Shown: positions 33,369 to 42,529 of the stretch, one piece after another | Layout: every line of letters begins with the position of its first letter | Numbering within the stretch: position 1 is the stretch's first letter | Origin: Marinobacter gudaonensis | GTDB lineage: Bacteria > Pseudomonadota > Gammaproteobacteria > Pseudomonadales > Oleiphilaceae | Reading direction: 5' to 3' | Assembly: GCF_900115175.1 (NCBI RefSeq) | Contig: NZ_FOYV01000001.1 | Location: 2,170,001-2,234,000, forward strand | Length of the DNA stretch: 64,000 bases | The notes under the pieces: generated by a model | The model's input: the letters and a program-made list of their open reading frames with translations, nothing else | What the model was told of the DNA's origin: nothing | The model's database searches: none | Made by a program: the position numbers and the translations under genes

Positions 33369-33581
33369 ACCTGTCCTCTGGAATAGCTGTCCGCTTTTTA
33401 TCGTTGGTGGTGTGGAATCAAGATAGCCCAGTCGTGGCGGCACGGAAATTGGCCAGAACGGACACCGGCACCGGTTGTTTCAGCCAGTCGTTACCGGGCA
33501 GGGGCGTAGGGAGGAGGAGGATCACGGCGCCAGCCACCGGGCCCAGAATGACGGAATACCATCCATAGGGAAAAAAGCCAG

Positions 33582-34451
33582 ATGACACAACCGGTCCTGA
33601 TTCTGGGGGGCGCCTCCCTCGATACCATCATTCACCTGGCGCAGCTGCCCGAGCCACGCCCCCAGACCCTTTGGCCCCGGGAAAGCTACCAGTCCGTCGG
33701 CAGTACCGGTGCCGGCAAGAGCCTGAACCTGGCGGCGCTCGGCCAGCCCGTGGTGTTCCATACCCTGCTCGGCCAGGATCCGGAGGCTGGGCAGATTCGT
33801 GATGCCCTCCGCCACCGGAAAATCCACCTGCTGGCCGAGGAAACCCGGGCGCCAACCGAGCAGCACGTGAACCTGATGGCAGCAGACGGCAAACGCATTT
33901 CCCTGTTTATCCAACCGCCGCCAGAACCGGCCCTGATCAACTGGGCACCAGCACAGGAAGCACTGGCCCGATGTACCCTGGCCGTGGTCAATATCCTGGG
34001 TTACGTTCGCTCCGCCCTGCCCTGGCTGGTTGAGGCGGGCGTGCCAATCTGGACCGACCTGCACGATTACGACGGCCGCAATCCCTATCACGAACCGTTC
34101 ATCGAGGCCGCGAATGCGGTGTTCCTGTCCAGCGACAACCTGCCGGACTATCGCAGCACCATGGAACAGCTGATCGAACGGGGTAAGGCATTTGTGGTCT
34201 GTACCCACGGATCGAAGGGCGCCACCTTGCTCACCGCAGGCGGGCAATGGCTCGAGCAGCCCGTGGTGCCCGTGGCCGAGGTGATCGACACCAACGGCGC
34301 GGGCGATGCGTTTTTCAGCGGTTTCCTGTACCGGTACCTGGCAGGCGCCGACTGGCCGGAGTGCCTGCGGGCGGCGGCCATCTGCGGGGCGCTGTGTGTG
34401 ACCAGCCGGGCCCTGGCCTCCGAGTCGCTGAGCCCGGATCGACTCGGGTAG
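33582..34451 (+). CDS. PfkB-family carbohydrate/nucleoside kinase
   Basis: A 289-residue ribokinase-type sugar kinase. The N-terminal substrate lid (LILGGASLDTIIHLAQLP then GAGKSLNLAALG) and the C-terminal PfkB signature DTNGAGDAFFSGFLYRY, with the catalytic Asp and anion hole, are both intact. Members phosphorylate ribose, fructose derivatives, adenosine or similar compounds with ATP; the particular substrate is not evident. GGGAA upstream of the ATG gives a plausible binding site. It is convergent with the YgjV gene, with 7 bp between the stops, and shares no operon. Confidence 0.82.
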   Translation: MTQPVLILGGASLDTIIHLAQLPEPRPQTLWPRESYQSVGSTGAGKSLNLAALGQPVVFHTLLGQDPEAGQIRDALRHRKIHLLAEETRAPTEQHVNLMAADGKRISLFIQPPPEPALINWAPAQEALARCTLAVVNILGYVRSALPWLVEAGVPIWTDLHDYDGRNPYHEPFIEAANAVFLSSDNLPDYRSTMEQLIERGKAFVVCTHGSKGATLLTAGGQWLEQPVVPVAEVIDTNGAGDAFFSGFLYRYLAGADWPECLRAAAICGALCVTSRALASESLSPDRLG

Positions 34452-34458
34452 GGCCGTT

Positions 34459-35007
34459 TCAGTCCCCCGGTGAAAACTCCGGGTACTTTCTCTGCAGCCG
34501 GTACAGGCGGATGATGGTGATGATGTTCGTGACCAACACCATACCCTCCGCCAGGGTTCCGCCCACGGAGCCGATCACCAGGTTGTTCAGCATCCAGCAC
34601 AGGGCCGCCAGCCCGAGCACGATGCGCAGGGGAATGCCGCGGAGCATGAACATGGCCACCGTGCCAAAGACGGCGGCGGCCAGGGGAAACAGGTCGGTGG
34701 GCGATTTCCAGGTGGCCCAGGCCACCACCAGGTTCACCGCCAGCATCGCCAGCATGATGGGCCAGTGACCCTGGAATTTCCGGGCCAGGGTAATGCGCAC
34801 AATCACCAGCACGGTCAGGGCCGAGGCCGTCCAGCTCTCGAAGAACGCGAACATCAGGGCAAAGGCCACGTTGGCGGAGATCAACAGCACCATCAGCCGG
34901 TCGTCGTTCTTGTTGGCAAAGCCGGCGATACAGAACGCCAGCGCCACCAGGCCGCAGATCTGGCCCAGTGTTTCCGCCAGGGTCAGTTCCGTGAGCAGCT
35001 CAGTCAT
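34459..35007 (-). CDS. YgjV-family inner membrane protein
   Basis: A 182-residue protein with five to six hydrophobic helices that fits the YgjV family of inner membrane proteins. Recognisable parts are GQICGLVALAFCIAGFANKN near the start and the C-terminal LNNLVIGSVGGTLAEGM segment, which is the most conserved patch. No function is established for the family. It is a single gene between two convergent or divergent neighbours. Confidence 0.7.
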   Translation of the reverse strand: MTELLTELTLAETLGQICGLVALAFCIAGFANKNDDRLMVLLISANVAFALMFAFFESWTASALTVLVIVRITLARKFQGHWPIMLAMLAVNLVVAWATWKSPTDLFPLAAAVFGTVAMFMLRGIPLRIVLGLAALCWMLNNLVIGSVGGTLAEGMVLVTNIITIIRLYRLQRKYPEFSPGD

Positions 35008-35125
35008 CGTTCACCGGTGTCGCGCGCCATTGCGGTAATCCCTTGTCCCTGTTTACGCTCCCAGCCTGCCACACTTGCCGATATTGAGCCACGAGGCCCC
35101 CAGAACTCACAGCAAGGACCCGACC

Positions 35126-36160
35126 ATGAAAACCGTTTTCTCGCCCCTGCACAGCCGCCGCCATGTGAAAACCGAACTGGACGGCGGCCTGCTGATCGAG
35201 CCCCACGAGAAGCCCTCCCGGGCAGAAACCATCCTGGCGCGGGTCAAGGACCAGGCACTCGGGGAGGTCCTGGAGCCGGAGGAGTTCGGCCTTGAGCCGG
35301 TCAGGCGCGTGCACACCGCCGACTATGTGGCTTTTCTCGAGACCTGCTGGCAGGACTGGCAGGCGGCCGGCAAGCCGGGCGAGGCCATTCCCGCCGTGTG
35401 GGCCGGGCGTGGCATGCGCCACCGGCTACCCAAAGACATCGATGGCCGCCTCGGCTATTACAGCTTCGCCGCAGAAACCTCCATCTCCGACGGCACCTGG
35501 GAAGCCGCCCGGGCCTCTGCCAACGTTGCCCTCACCGCCCAGAAGCTGGTGGCCGGCGGCGAGCGCGCCGCCTTTGCCCTGTGCCGGCCCCCGGGCCATC
35601 ACGCCCATGCCGACCTGTTCGGTGGCTACTGTTTCTTCAACAACGCGGCCATCGTTGCTCAGGCGTTTCGCGACCAGGGGTATGGCCGGGTGGCCGTACT
35701 GGATGTGGATTTTCACCACGGCAACGGCACTCAGGCGATCTTCTACCAGTGCAGCGATGTGCTGACCCTCAGCCTGCACGGCGACCCGGACCTTGTGTTT
35801 CCGCATTTTCTGGGCTTTGAGGACGAGACCGGCGAGGGCGACGGCGAGGGCTACAATCTGAACATCGTGTACCCGCCCAACACGCCCTACAGCGTCTGGA
35901 GCCAGGGCCTGGAAACCGCCTGTGAGCGAATCGCCGCGTTCCAGCCGGACGCTCTGGTGTTGGCCCTGGGCGTCGACACCTTCGAAGACGACCCGATTTC
36001 CTTCTTCAAGCTGACCTCCAGCGACTACCTGACCCTGGGCGAGCGCCTGGCCCGGCTAGGGCTACCCACAGTGTTCACCATGGAGGGCGGGTACGATGTC
36101 GACGCCATCGGTGTGAATGCGGTGAATGTGATGCAGGGGTTTGACCGGGCCGCCGGCTGA
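35126..36160 (+). CDS. histone-deacetylase-family amidohydrolase (acetylpolyamine-type)
   Basis: A 344-residue zinc-dependent deacetylase of the HDAC/AcuC/acetylpolyamine amidohydrolase superfamily. The active site is intact: RPPGHHAHADLFGGYCFFNN gives the His-His pair, VLDVDFHHGNGTQ gives the zinc Asp and His ligands, and the second zinc Asp follows in LALGVDTFEDDP. The late EGGYDVD carries the glycine loop. The polyamine branch deacetylates acetylated putrescine, cadaverine or spermidine; the assignment inside the superfamily is uncertain. The start is the ATG at 35126 (MKTVFSPLHSRRH), the usual N-terminus for this branch; 17 extra in-frame codons upstream are ignored. It ends 1 bp from rlmE on the opposite strand. 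Confidence 0.85.
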   Translation: MKTVFSPLHSRRHVKTELDGGLLIEPHEKPSRAETILARVKDQALGEVLEPEEFGLEPVRRVHTADYVAFLETCWQDWQAAGKPGEAIPAVWAGRGMRHRLPKDIDGRLGYYSFAAETSISDGTWEAARASANVALTAQKLVAGGERAAFALCRPPGHHAHADLFGGYCFFNNAAIVAQAFRDQGYGRVAVLDVDFHHGNGTQAIFYQCSDVLTLSLHGDPDLVFPHFLGFEDETGEGDGEGYNLNIVYPPNTPYSVWSQGLETACERIAAFQPDALVLALGVDTFEDDPISFFKLTSSDYLTLGERLARLGLPTVFTMEGGYDVDAIGVNAVNVMQGFDRAAG

Positions 36161-36161
36161 C

Positions 36162-36782
36162 TCAGCCCTTGAAGCCCTTACCCAGAATATAGACTTCCCG
36201 GGACCGTGCCCGGGAGGAATCGGGCTTGCGCACCACCACCTTGTCGAACACGGCACGCACTGATTTCAGGTACTCGTCGTAGCCCTCGCCCTGGAACACC
36301 TTGGCGAGAAAGCTGCCCCTGGGCTTGAGCACCTGGCTGGCCATATCCAGGGCGAGCTCCACCAGGTACATGGAGGCCGCCTGGTCGGCCACGGTCACGC
36401 CGCTGATGTTCGGCGCCATATCGGAGATCACCACGTCTACCGGGTCGTCGCCGAGGGTGGCCATCAGGGCGTCGAACACGTCGTTCTCGGTAAAGTCGCC
36501 CTGGATGAATTCGACGCCGGCAATCGCATCCATGGGCAGGATGTCCGAGGCAACCACCCGGCCCTTGTGCCCCACCAGGTTGGCCGCCACCTGGGACCAG
36601 CCGCCGGGCGCCGAGCCCAGGTCCACCACCACCATACCAGGCTGGATCAACCGGTCTTTCTTGTTGATTTCCAGGAGCTTGTAGCTGGCGCGGGAGCGGT
36701 AGCCGTCCACCTGCGCCTGTTTCACGAAGGGGTCGTTGACGTGCTCTTCCAGCCAGCGGTTACTGCTTTTGGATCGGGCCAT
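36162..36782 (-). CDS. rlmE: 23S rRNA 2'-O-methyltransferase RlmE (FtsJ/RrmJ)
   Basis: A 206-residue heat-shock methyltransferase that 2'-O-methylates U2552 of 23S rRNA late in 50S assembly. The S-adenosylmethionine site [16 protein letters not shown] is near residue 48. The catalytic K-D-K-E set is present: Lys in ASYKLLEI, Asp in VVISDMAPN, Lys in FLAKVFQG and Glu near the end in SREVYILG. Length is exactly as in Escherichia coli. In many genomes rlmE stands beside ftsH and yhbY; here it stands alone, convergent with the deacetylase gene and divergent from another RNA methyltransferase gene. Confidence 0.95.
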   Translation of the reverse strand: MARSKSSNRWLEEHVNDPFVKQAQVDGYRSRASYKLLEINKKDRLIQPGMVVVDLGSAPGGWSQVAANLVGHKGRVVASDILPMDAIAGVEFIQGDFTENDVFDALMATLGDDPVDVVISDMAPNISGVTVADQAASMYLVELALDMASQVLKPRGSFLAKVFQGEGYDEYLKSVRAVFDKVVVRKPDSSRARSREVYILGKGFKG

Positions 36783-36937
36783 GGGGTCTCTTCAACTCGG
36801 GAATGCCAGAGCCCAATTGTACGTGGCGCGCCGGGAAGCGGCAAAATCCTGACAACCGGGCCGGCCACACGTACAATTCCGCCAGCGTCCGGTGATTTCT
36901 GCCACCGACCACGCCCACCCGACGGGAGACCGGCCCT

Positions 36938-37666
36938 GTGAACCTCGCAGACATCAAAAAGCTGCACCAGAAAAAGTACCGGCAGTCGTTCGGTCATTAC
37001 CTGGTGGAGGGCGAGCACCTGATCCTGGAGCTGCAGAAAGCGGCGGCCCGGGAACCGGCGCTGGAGGCTTCGCAGCTGTACGTCACGGGCGCCCACGAGA
37101 ACTGGCAAAGCCCGTTCAGGACACACGTGATTAACGATCGCCAGATGGCCCAGCTGGCCGACACCCGGACTCCCCAGGGCATTCTGGCAGTGGTGCCCAT
37201 GCCCGAGCGCCCGGCCGCGCCGGTGCCCGGCGAGAAGGCCATTTACCTGCACGAAGTTCAGGATCCGGGCAATCTGGGCACCATTCTGCGCACCCTGGCC
37301 TGGTTCGGCGGTTTCCGGTGCCTGCTGAGCCCCGGCAGTGTGGACCCCTTCAATCCCAAGGTAGTGCGCGCGAGCATGGGCGCGCTGTTCCACGTGCCCC
37401 TGGAAACCGAGGTGGGCCTGTCAGACCTGGGCACCCGCTACCAGAGCCTTGCCTGCCTGGATCTCAACGGCGCCTCCACCACGGCCGGCGGCTTCCACCG
37501 TCACGACTGCTACCTGTTCGGCAACGAAGCCCGGGGCGTACCACGGGAGGTGCTGGACCAACTGCAGGCCGTGCCCTACAGCATTCACGGCCAGGGCCAG
37601 ATTGAATCGCTGAATCTGGCGTCGGCGGTGAATATGTGCGCTTACGAATTAATGCGGGATCGTTAA
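36938..37666 (+). CDS. SpoU/TrmH-family RNA 2'-O-methyltransferase
   Basis: A 242-residue RNA methyltransferase of the trefoil-knotted SpoU superfamily. An N-terminal substrate-binding domain (residues 1-85) is followed by the catalytic domain with motif 1 QDPGNLGTILRTLAWFG, motif 2 LFGNEARGVP and motif 3 QIESLNLASAVNMCAYEL, which builds the knot. The start codon is GTG at 36938, preceded by GGGAG. The target (tRNA or 23S rRNA position) cannot be set from sequence; the general form is that of RlmB/TrmH-like proteins. It is divergent from rlmE, so two ribose methyltransferases share a 155-bp gap. Confidence 0.85.
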   Translation: MNLADIKKLHQKKYRQSFGHYLVEGEHLILELQKAAAREPALEASQLYVTGAHENWQSPFRTHVINDRQMAQLADTRTPQGILAVVPMPERPAAPVPGEKAIYLHEVQDPGNLGTILRTLAWFGGFRCLLSPGSVDPFNPKVVRASMGALFHVPLETEVGLSDLGTRYQSLACLDLNGASTTAGGFHRHDCYLFGNEARGVPREVLDQLQAVPYSIHGQGQIESLNLASAVNMCAYELMRDR

Positions 37667-37695
37667 GCTGCAAAGCTCACAATCTGAGCAGATTA

Positions 37696-37726
37696 GGCAA
37701 TGGTTCTGGCGGATCCCGCCATTGCC
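37696..37726. other. hairpin between the SpoU gene and transglutaminase-like gene
   Basis: GGCAATGG (37696-37703) pairs with CCATTGCC (37719-37726), and a smaller CGG/CCG stem fits inside. No T-run follows. It may be a weak transcription barrier 30 bp after the SpoU-family stop. Confidence 0.4.
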
Positions 37727-37781
37727 TCCCGGGTGCGGATTGCCCAGGATCAGGAACTGATCAAAAGACCGGACCACGATT

Positions 37782-38450
37782 ATGGAACGCTACCTCCAGC
37801 CCACCGACTTTTTCGACTTCGAGCACCCCGAGGTGCAAGCCTGGATGGAATCCCGGCTGGAAGGCGTGTCCGAAGACCCGGTAGAACAGATCAAAGCGCT
37901 CTACCTGGCGGTGCGCGACGGCATCAGTTACAACCCCTACGTGTTCCAGACCGACGCCCACACCTTCAGCGCCAGCTACGCGCTGAAAAGCGGCGAAACC
38001 TACTGCATTCCCAAGGCGGTACTGCTGGGCGCCGCCGCCCGCTCCCTGGGCATTCCCAGCCGGCTGGGCCTGGCCGATGTCCGCAACCATCTGTCCAGTC
38101 CCAAGCTGATCGAGTGGCTGCGCTCGGACATCTTCCGGATGCACGGCTACATCGAACTGTTCCTCAACGGCCAGTGGGTGAAAGCCACGCCGGCCTTCAA
38201 CCGCCAGCTATGCGAGTTGATGAAAGTGGAACCGCTGGAATTTGATGGCGTGCACGACTCCATGTTCCAGGAATACACCGAGGAAGGTCAGGCCCACATG
38301 GAATACGTCAACGACCACGGTCTGTTCGACGATGTGCCCCACGATTTCATCGTCTCGGGGGTGCGAGCGGCCTATGGCCACCTGTTCAACGACCAAGAAG
38401 TCCGGAACAGCGGCCACCGCACCCTGGAGCAGGAAATTCCGGGGTCTTGA
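37782..38450 (+). CDS. transglutaminase-like domain protein
   Basis: A 222-residue cytoplasmic protein with a transglutaminase-like cysteine core: Cys75 in GETYCIPKA and His121 in MHGYIELFLNG. The usual third triad residue, an Asp in a W-x-x-x-D-P-T context, is replaced by the run WVKATPAFN, so an Asn or no acid serves instead. The C-terminal part is not recognised. It differs from the two transglutaminases of the 8-15 kb operon, lacking their beta-rich N-terminal domain, and has no ATP-grasp partner nearby. Function unknown; cysteine peptidase or acyl-transfer activity is plausible. Confidence 0.75.
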   Translation: MERYLQPTDFFDFEHPEVQAWMESRLEGVSEDPVEQIKALYLAVRDGISYNPYVFQTDAHTFSASYALKSGETYCIPKAVLLGAAARSLGIPSRLGLADVRNHLSSPKLIEWLRSDIFRMHGYIELFLNGQWVKATPAFNRQLCELMKVEPLEFDGVHDSMFQEYTEEGQAHMEYVNDHGLFDDVPHDFIVSGVRAAYGHLFNDQEVRNSGHRTLEQEIPGS

Positions 38451-38484
38451 GGGCTTTTTGGGGGATCGAGGGCTCTTTTCGGCG

Positions 38485-39216
38485 CTAGAAATCCAGATAC
38501 AGGCTTCCAGCCAGTTGCCGGTATACGCCGGCCTCTTTCAACGCCTTCAACCGGGCCGACAGGCTGTTCAGGAACTGCCGGTTGGCGTCGGTGTTGTGGC
38601 AGGTGAGGCGATCGTAACTTTCCAGCAGGGGCGCTTGCGGATCGTAGCTGAGGTTGTCCAGTAATGGTCGCACATCCGGCACCGCAGCAATCATGGCGTC
38701 AAATCTCTGATGCTCAAGCATGGCCAGGTTCTGGGCATCACTCTTGGACCAGATCACATTCAGATCCTGGTCCTCCAGAACCCTGTCCAGATAGACCTCG
38801 TGGCCAATCACCGCGCCCACGGTTTTATCCTCAAGCTGCGACAGGTCGCTCACTGGAGCCTGATCCCCGGGTGTAAACAGGAAGTAGATGAACTTGCCAA
38901 GCGGGAAACTCGCAATCACGGCGTCTTCGCCAAGCCGCCGCTTCAGGACGTCCGTGAAGGAATAAATACAGTCGGCGCCGCCCTCCTCGAACACCAGCAT
39001 GGCCCGCTTGTAGGGATAGAAGCTTTCAGTCACCTCCACATCGAGCCCTTCGAGAGCCCGGTGCATGATCTTCTGATAGACACCGTCCCGATCGTCAGTC
39101 AGCAGGCTGGTGATGTCCGGGACCGCGATACGGACGACCGGTTCCGCCATCACAGTCGCGCTCAGAAGGCTGGCACTGAACAGGAGGATCTGGAGTGGGT
39201 AAAGGAGACCTTTCAT
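38485..39216 (-). CDS. periplasmic solute-binding protein, type 3 (orphan)
   Basis: A 243-residue secreted protein: signal peptide to about residue 24 (SATVMA-EP), then a type 3 solute-binding fold in two lobes (VRIAVPDITS opening, EDKTVGAVIGHEVYLDRVL at the hinge). No permease or ATPase gene is nearby, so it may serve a distant transporter or act as a stand-alone sensor partner. Ligand unknown. A single gene, with its message ending in front of the transglutaminase-like gene on the other strand. Confidence 0.78.
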   Translation of the reverse strand: MKGLLYPLQILLFSASLLSATVMAEPVVRIAVPDITSLLTDDRDGVYQKIMHRALEGLDVEVTESFYPYKRAMLVFEEGGADCIYSFTDVLKRRLGEDAVIASFPLGKFIYFLFTPGDQAPVSDLSQLEDKTVGAVIGHEVYLDRVLEDQDLNVIWSKSDAQNLAMLEHQRFDAMIAAVPDVRPLLDNLSYDPQAPLLESYDRLTCHNTDANRQFLNSLSARLKALKEAGVYRQLAGSLYLDF

Positions 39217-39335
39217 GACTCGCTCATCGGTTCACAAGAACCTGCTAGTGACCATTCGCTATACAGGTTTCACAGTATGACGCTCTTGCTTTCACCGGGC
39301 CAGAAAAACCTTGTTAAATGTGTGGTTTTTACACG

Positions 39336-39362
39336 AAAAAGGCACCGGATTGCTCCGGTGCC
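39336..39362 (-). terminator. intrinsic terminator of ahpF
   Basis: GGCACCGGA (39341-39349) and TCCGGTGCC (39354-39362) form a perfect 9-bp stem around TTGC; on the minus strand it is followed by five U residues. It lies 33 bp after the ahpF stop. Confidence 0.92.
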
Positions 39363-39394
39363 CTGCTCTCTCATCAGGCGGCTGCTACGTCGGT

Positions 39395-40981
39395 TTACGC
39401 CGCTTCGTCTTCACTTTCTTCCACAGAGTTGCGGATCAGGAAATCGAAGGCGCTCAGCGCCGCCTTCGAGCCCTCACCCATTGAAATCACGATCTGCTTG
39501 TAGGGAACGGTGGTGGCATCACCGGCCGCGAACACTCCGGGAATGGAGGTCTCGTTGCGGTCGTTGACGATGATCTCGCCGTGCTGGCTCAGCTCAATGT
39601 CGCCCTTCAGCCATTCGGTGTTGGGCACCAGGCCGATCTGGACAAAGACCCCTTCCAGGGCAACGTGATGGGACTCACCGCTGTTGCGATCGGTGTAGTT
39701 CAGGCCGCTCACCTTGCCGTTCTCACCGGTGATCTCGGTGGTCTGGCCAGAGGTGATGATCTCCACGTTCTTCAGGCTGCGCAGCTTCTTCTGCAGCACC
39801 TCGTCGGCACGCATCTCGGCACCGAACTCGATCAGGGTCACGTGGCCGACAATACCGGCCAGGTCGATGGCCGCTTCCACGCCGGAGTTGCCGCCGCCAA
39901 TCACCGCCACACGCTTGCCCTTGAACAACGGGCCGTCACAGTGCGGGCAGTAGGCCACGCCCTTGTTCCGGTATTCCGCCTCGCCGGGCACGCCCAGCTG
40001 ACGCCAGCGGGCACCGGTGGACAGCACCAGGGTGCGGGCCTTGAGGGTCGCGCCGTTCTCCAGGCGAATCTGGTGCGGCTGACCCTTACGGTTTGCCGGA
40101 ATCAGCTTCTCAGCGCGCTGCATGTTCATGATATCCACGTCGTATTCCTTGACGTGCTGCTCCATGGCCGCCACCAGTTTCGGGCCCTCGGTGTAAGGCA
40201 CGGAAATCAGGTTCTCGATGCCCATGGTGTCTGCCACCTGGCCACCGAAACGCTCGGCGGCGATACCGGTGGAAATGCCTTTCCGGGCCGCATAGATGGC
40301 GGCCGAGGCGCCCGCCGGACCACCACCGATCACCAGCACCTCGAAGGTGTCTTTCTGGTTGATCTTCTCGGCATCCTTCTCGCTGGAGCTGGTGTCCAGC
40401 TTGGCCACGATTTCTTCCAGGGTCATCCTGCCCTGGCCCCAGGGTTCGCCGTTCATGTACACGCTGGGTACCGCCATGACTTCCCGCTGCTCCACTTCTT
40501 CCTGGAACAGGGCGCCGTCAATAGAGGTGTGTTTGATGTTGGGGTTCAGCACACTCATCAGGTTCAGGGCCTGGACCACGTCAGGGCAGTTCTGGCAGGA
40601 CAGCGAAAAGTAGGTCTCGAACTCGAACTTGCCTTCCAGGGACTGGATCTGCTCAATCACGTCCTGGGATGCCTTGGACGGGTGGCCGCCCACTTGCAGC
40701 AGAGCCAGCACCAGCGATGTAAACTCGTGGCCCATGGGGATGCCGGCGAAGCGCACACCAATGTCGCTACCAACACGGTTGATGGCAAAGGAGGGACGAC
40801 GCACGTCTTCGGCCTCTTCCGTGCGCAGGCTGATCTTCGAGGACATCGGCTCCAGCTCTTCCAGCAAGGCCCGCAATTCCTGAGACTTCTTGCTGTCGTC
40901 GTAGGCTGCCACCAGCTCGATGGGCTGCTGCAGCTTGTCCATGTACGCCTTCAGTTGCTCCTTGATGTTGGCATCCAACAT
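39395..40981 (-). CDS. ahpF: alkyl hydroperoxide reductase subunit F
   Basis: A 528-residue flavoprotein that passes electrons from NADH to AhpC. The N-terminal domain (1-200) has two thioredoxin-like folds with the CxxC pair Cys129-Cys132 (SCQNCPDVV). The C-terminal part is a thioredoxin-reductase-like module with FAD motif [19 protein letters not shown], the redox pair [11 protein letters not shown] and the NADH motif [18 protein letters not shown]. It acts in the cytoplasm. The gene is not adjacent to ahpC: the two are separated by a plus-strand pair of genes. An ATAG-N7-CTAT motif lies 46 bp upstream of its start, suggesting OxyR control. AAAGGAG precedes the ATG. Confidence 0.97.
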   Translation of the reverse strand: MLDANIKEQLKAYMDKLQQPIELVAAYDDSKKSQELRALLEELEPMSSKISLRTEEAEDVRRPSFAINRVGSDIGVRFAGIPMGHEFTSLVLALLQVGGHPSKASQDVIEQIQSLEGKFEFETYFSLSCQNCPDVVQALNLMSVLNPNIKHTSIDGALFQEEVEQREVMAVPSVYMNGEPWGQGRMTLEEIVAKLDTSSSEKDAEKINQKDTFEVLVIGGGPAGASAAIYAARKGISTGIAAERFGGQVADTMGIENLISVPYTEGPKLVAAMEQHVKEYDVDIMNMQRAEKLIPANRKGQPHQIRLENGATLKARTLVLSTGARWRQLGVPGEAEYRNKGVAYCPHCDGPLFKGKRVAVIGGGNSGVEAAIDLAGIVGHVTLIEFGAEMRADEVLQKKLRSLKNVEIITSGQTTEITGENGKVSGLNYTDRNSGESHHVALEGVFVQIGLVPNTEWLKGDIELSQHGEIIVNDRNETSIPGVFAAGDATTVPYKQIVISMGEGSKAALSAFDFLIRNSVEESEDEAA

Positions 40982-41026
40982 GTTCGCGCTTCTCCTTTAT
41001 GTGTTAATACCAAGTATTTGAATTGA

Positions 41027-41041
41027 ATAGGGGTTATCTAT
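41027..41041. promoter_or_regulatory. OxyR-like motif upstream of ahpF
   Basis: ATAG-GGGTTAT-CTAT fits the ATAG-N7-CTAT core of OxyR sites. It lies 46 bp upstream of the ahpF start, where an activator contacting RNA polymerase could sit. Confidence 0.55.
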
Positions 41042-41103
41042 AAGTTGGCGCAACAATACGGCCTGTCAAAAAAAGGCTCAAATTAATTGCCACAAATGGA
41101 TTA

Positions 41104-41118
41104 ATAGGGCATCTCTAT
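41104..41118. promoter_or_regulatory. OxyR-like motif in the ahpF / DUF3581 divergent gap
   Basis: ATAG-GGCATCT-CTAT is a second ATAG-N7-CTAT core, 121 bp upstream of the DUF3581 gene and 77 bp from the ahpF-proximal motif. It could serve the DUF3581-peroxiredoxin unit. Confidence 0.5.
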
Positions 41119-41238
41119 CTAGCTTGATCCAGCGTATCAGGCGCTTGACCAATAGCGCATATGCCCCCGCCGGCTGCCGCAGTATCATGGTGTCAGACTG
41201 ACGCAACATCATTCTTCGGCACTCAGAATAGGCAACGC

Positions 41239-41970
41239 ATGTTTCTAGACCGTTTCCACTCCGTCCAGGACGGACGCATCGTTATTTCAGCGCGCCAGGC
41301 CAGCCAGTTCGCCAAGGAGATCGCCGGGGATTTCAACCCCATCCACGATCCCGACGCCCGCCGCTTCTGCGTGCCGGGCGACCTGCTGTTCGCCCTGGTG
41401 CTGGCCCGCTACGGACTGTCGGAACACATGACTTTCCGGTTCCGCAGTCTGCTCGGGGAGAACGTGCCCCTGCACTTTGTGGAAACCGAGGGCGGCCTGG
41501 AAATCCGGGATGACGCCGACAAGGTATATATCGAAGTAGACCGCAGCGGCGCCACCACCCGGGATGAGAGCCTGATCGAGGACATCACCCGGGCCTATGT
41601 GTCGGCTTCCGGCAAGAACTTCCCGCACACCTTGAAACCATTGATGGAGTCGAACGGGGTGATGTTCAATCCCGACCGGCCCATGGTGATGTACGAGAGC
41701 ATGAGCCTGGCCCTGGACAGCCTGGACCTGCCGTCTCCGGATCTCGAGCTGCATAACGCCAGTCTGGAGGCCGCCGGCAAGCGCGGCAACGTGCTCCTGG
41801 AATACCGGCTGAAGGCCGATGGCCAATCGGTGGGTGAGGTAACCAAGCGTCTGGTACTCAGTGGCCTCAGGCCCTACTGCCCGGATGCCATGGCCGAGGT
41901 GATCGAGGAGTTCTATCGTCTCAAGGCCCGCGGCGCTGACTATTTCAACAACGACAACAACGGAGACTAA
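41239..41970 (+). CDS. DUF3581 family protein
   Basis: A 243-residue cytoplasmic protein fitting DUF3581, a gammaproteobacterial family. It begins MFLDRFHSVQDGRIVISARQ and has the segment FAKEIAGDFNPIHDPDARRF, which recalls a hot-dog-fold dehydratase (FNPIH resembles the FNP-H motif of MaoC-type hydratases), so an acyl-thioester role is possible but unproven. The start is the ATG at 41239; an extension to 41161 has no similarity. The next gene, a peroxiredoxin, follows only 4 bp later, so the two are co-translated. With an OxyR-like motif upstream, a peroxide-linked role is a fair guess. Confidence 0.75.
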   Translation: MFLDRFHSVQDGRIVISARQASQFAKEIAGDFNPIHDPDARRFCVPGDLLFALVLARYGLSEHMTFRFRSLLGENVPLHFVETEGGLEIRDDADKVYIEVDRSGATTRDESLIEDITRAYVSASGKNFPHTLKPLMESNGVMFNPDRPMVMYESMSLALDSLDLPSPDLELHNASLEAAGKRGNVLLEYRLKADGQSVGEVTKRLVLSGLRPYCPDAMAEVIEEFYRLKARGADYFNNDNNGD

Positions 41971-41974
41971 CGCA

Positions 41975-42454
41975 ATGCCGATTCAGCCAGGTGATACCCT
42001 GCCCGATATCGAACTTCAGTTGATGGGCGCCAAAGGCCCGGAAAAGGTCCGCACCCGAGACCTTTTTGCCGGCAAAAAAGCCGTACTGTTTGCCGTCCCC
42101 GGCGCCTTCACCCCCACCTGCTCTGCGGCCCATCTGCCCGGGTTCGTGGTGAATGCTGACAAACTGCGCGCCAAAGGTGTGGATGCCATCGTCTGCACCT
42201 CAGTCAACGATGCCTTCGTGATGGACGCCTGGGGCAAGGCCCACAACGCCGAGGAGATCATCATGCTGGCCGATGGTCTGGGCGAGTTTGCCAAAACCCT
42301 GGACCTGACCCAGGATCGCACGGCCAACGGCATGGGTATTCGCAGCCAGCGCTACGCGATGATCGTGAACGACGGCAAGGTGGAGCTGCTACACGTGGAT
42401 GCCCAGGGCCTGGATAAGACCAGTGCCGAGACCATCCTTGAGGCACTCCAGTAA
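41975..42454 (+). CDS. Prx5-type peroxiredoxin
   Basis: A 159-residue atypical peroxiredoxin of the Prx5/AhpE-like glutaredoxin-dependent group. The peroxidatic Cys49 sits in VPGAFTPTCSAAHLPGF, the hallmark P-x-x-x-T/S-x-x-C arrangement. A second Cys at about residue 73 (AIVCTSVNDAFVM) is at the usual position for this group. It reduces hydrogen peroxide and alkyl hydroperoxides, generally with glutathione or glutaredoxin. Co-transcribed with the DUF3581 gene 4 bp upstream and convergent with ahpC across a bidirectional terminator. Confidence 0.92.
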   Translation: MPIQPGDTLPDIELQLMGAKGPEKVRTRDLFAGKKAVLFAVPGAFTPTCSAAHLPGFVVNADKLRAKGVDAIVCTSVNDAFVMDAWGKAHNAEEIIMLADGLGEFAKTLDLTQDRTANGMGIRSQRYAMIVNDGKVELLHVDAQGLDKTSAETILEALQ

Positions 42455-42474
42455 GCGCAGGTTCCTCCAGGCAT

Positions 42475-42503
42475 AAAAAACCCCGGACATTCCGGGGTTT
42501 TTT
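42475..42503. terminator. bidirectional intrinsic terminator between prx5 and ahpC
   Basis: A perfect symmetric element: AAAAAA, then CCCCGGA (42481-42487), CAT loop, TCCGGGG (42491-42497), then TTTTTT. It serves the plus-strand peroxiredoxin and the minus-strand ahpC alike. Confidence 0.95.
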
Positions 42504-42529
42504 GTGGGTCAGCTTCTCCGTGGAGAGGC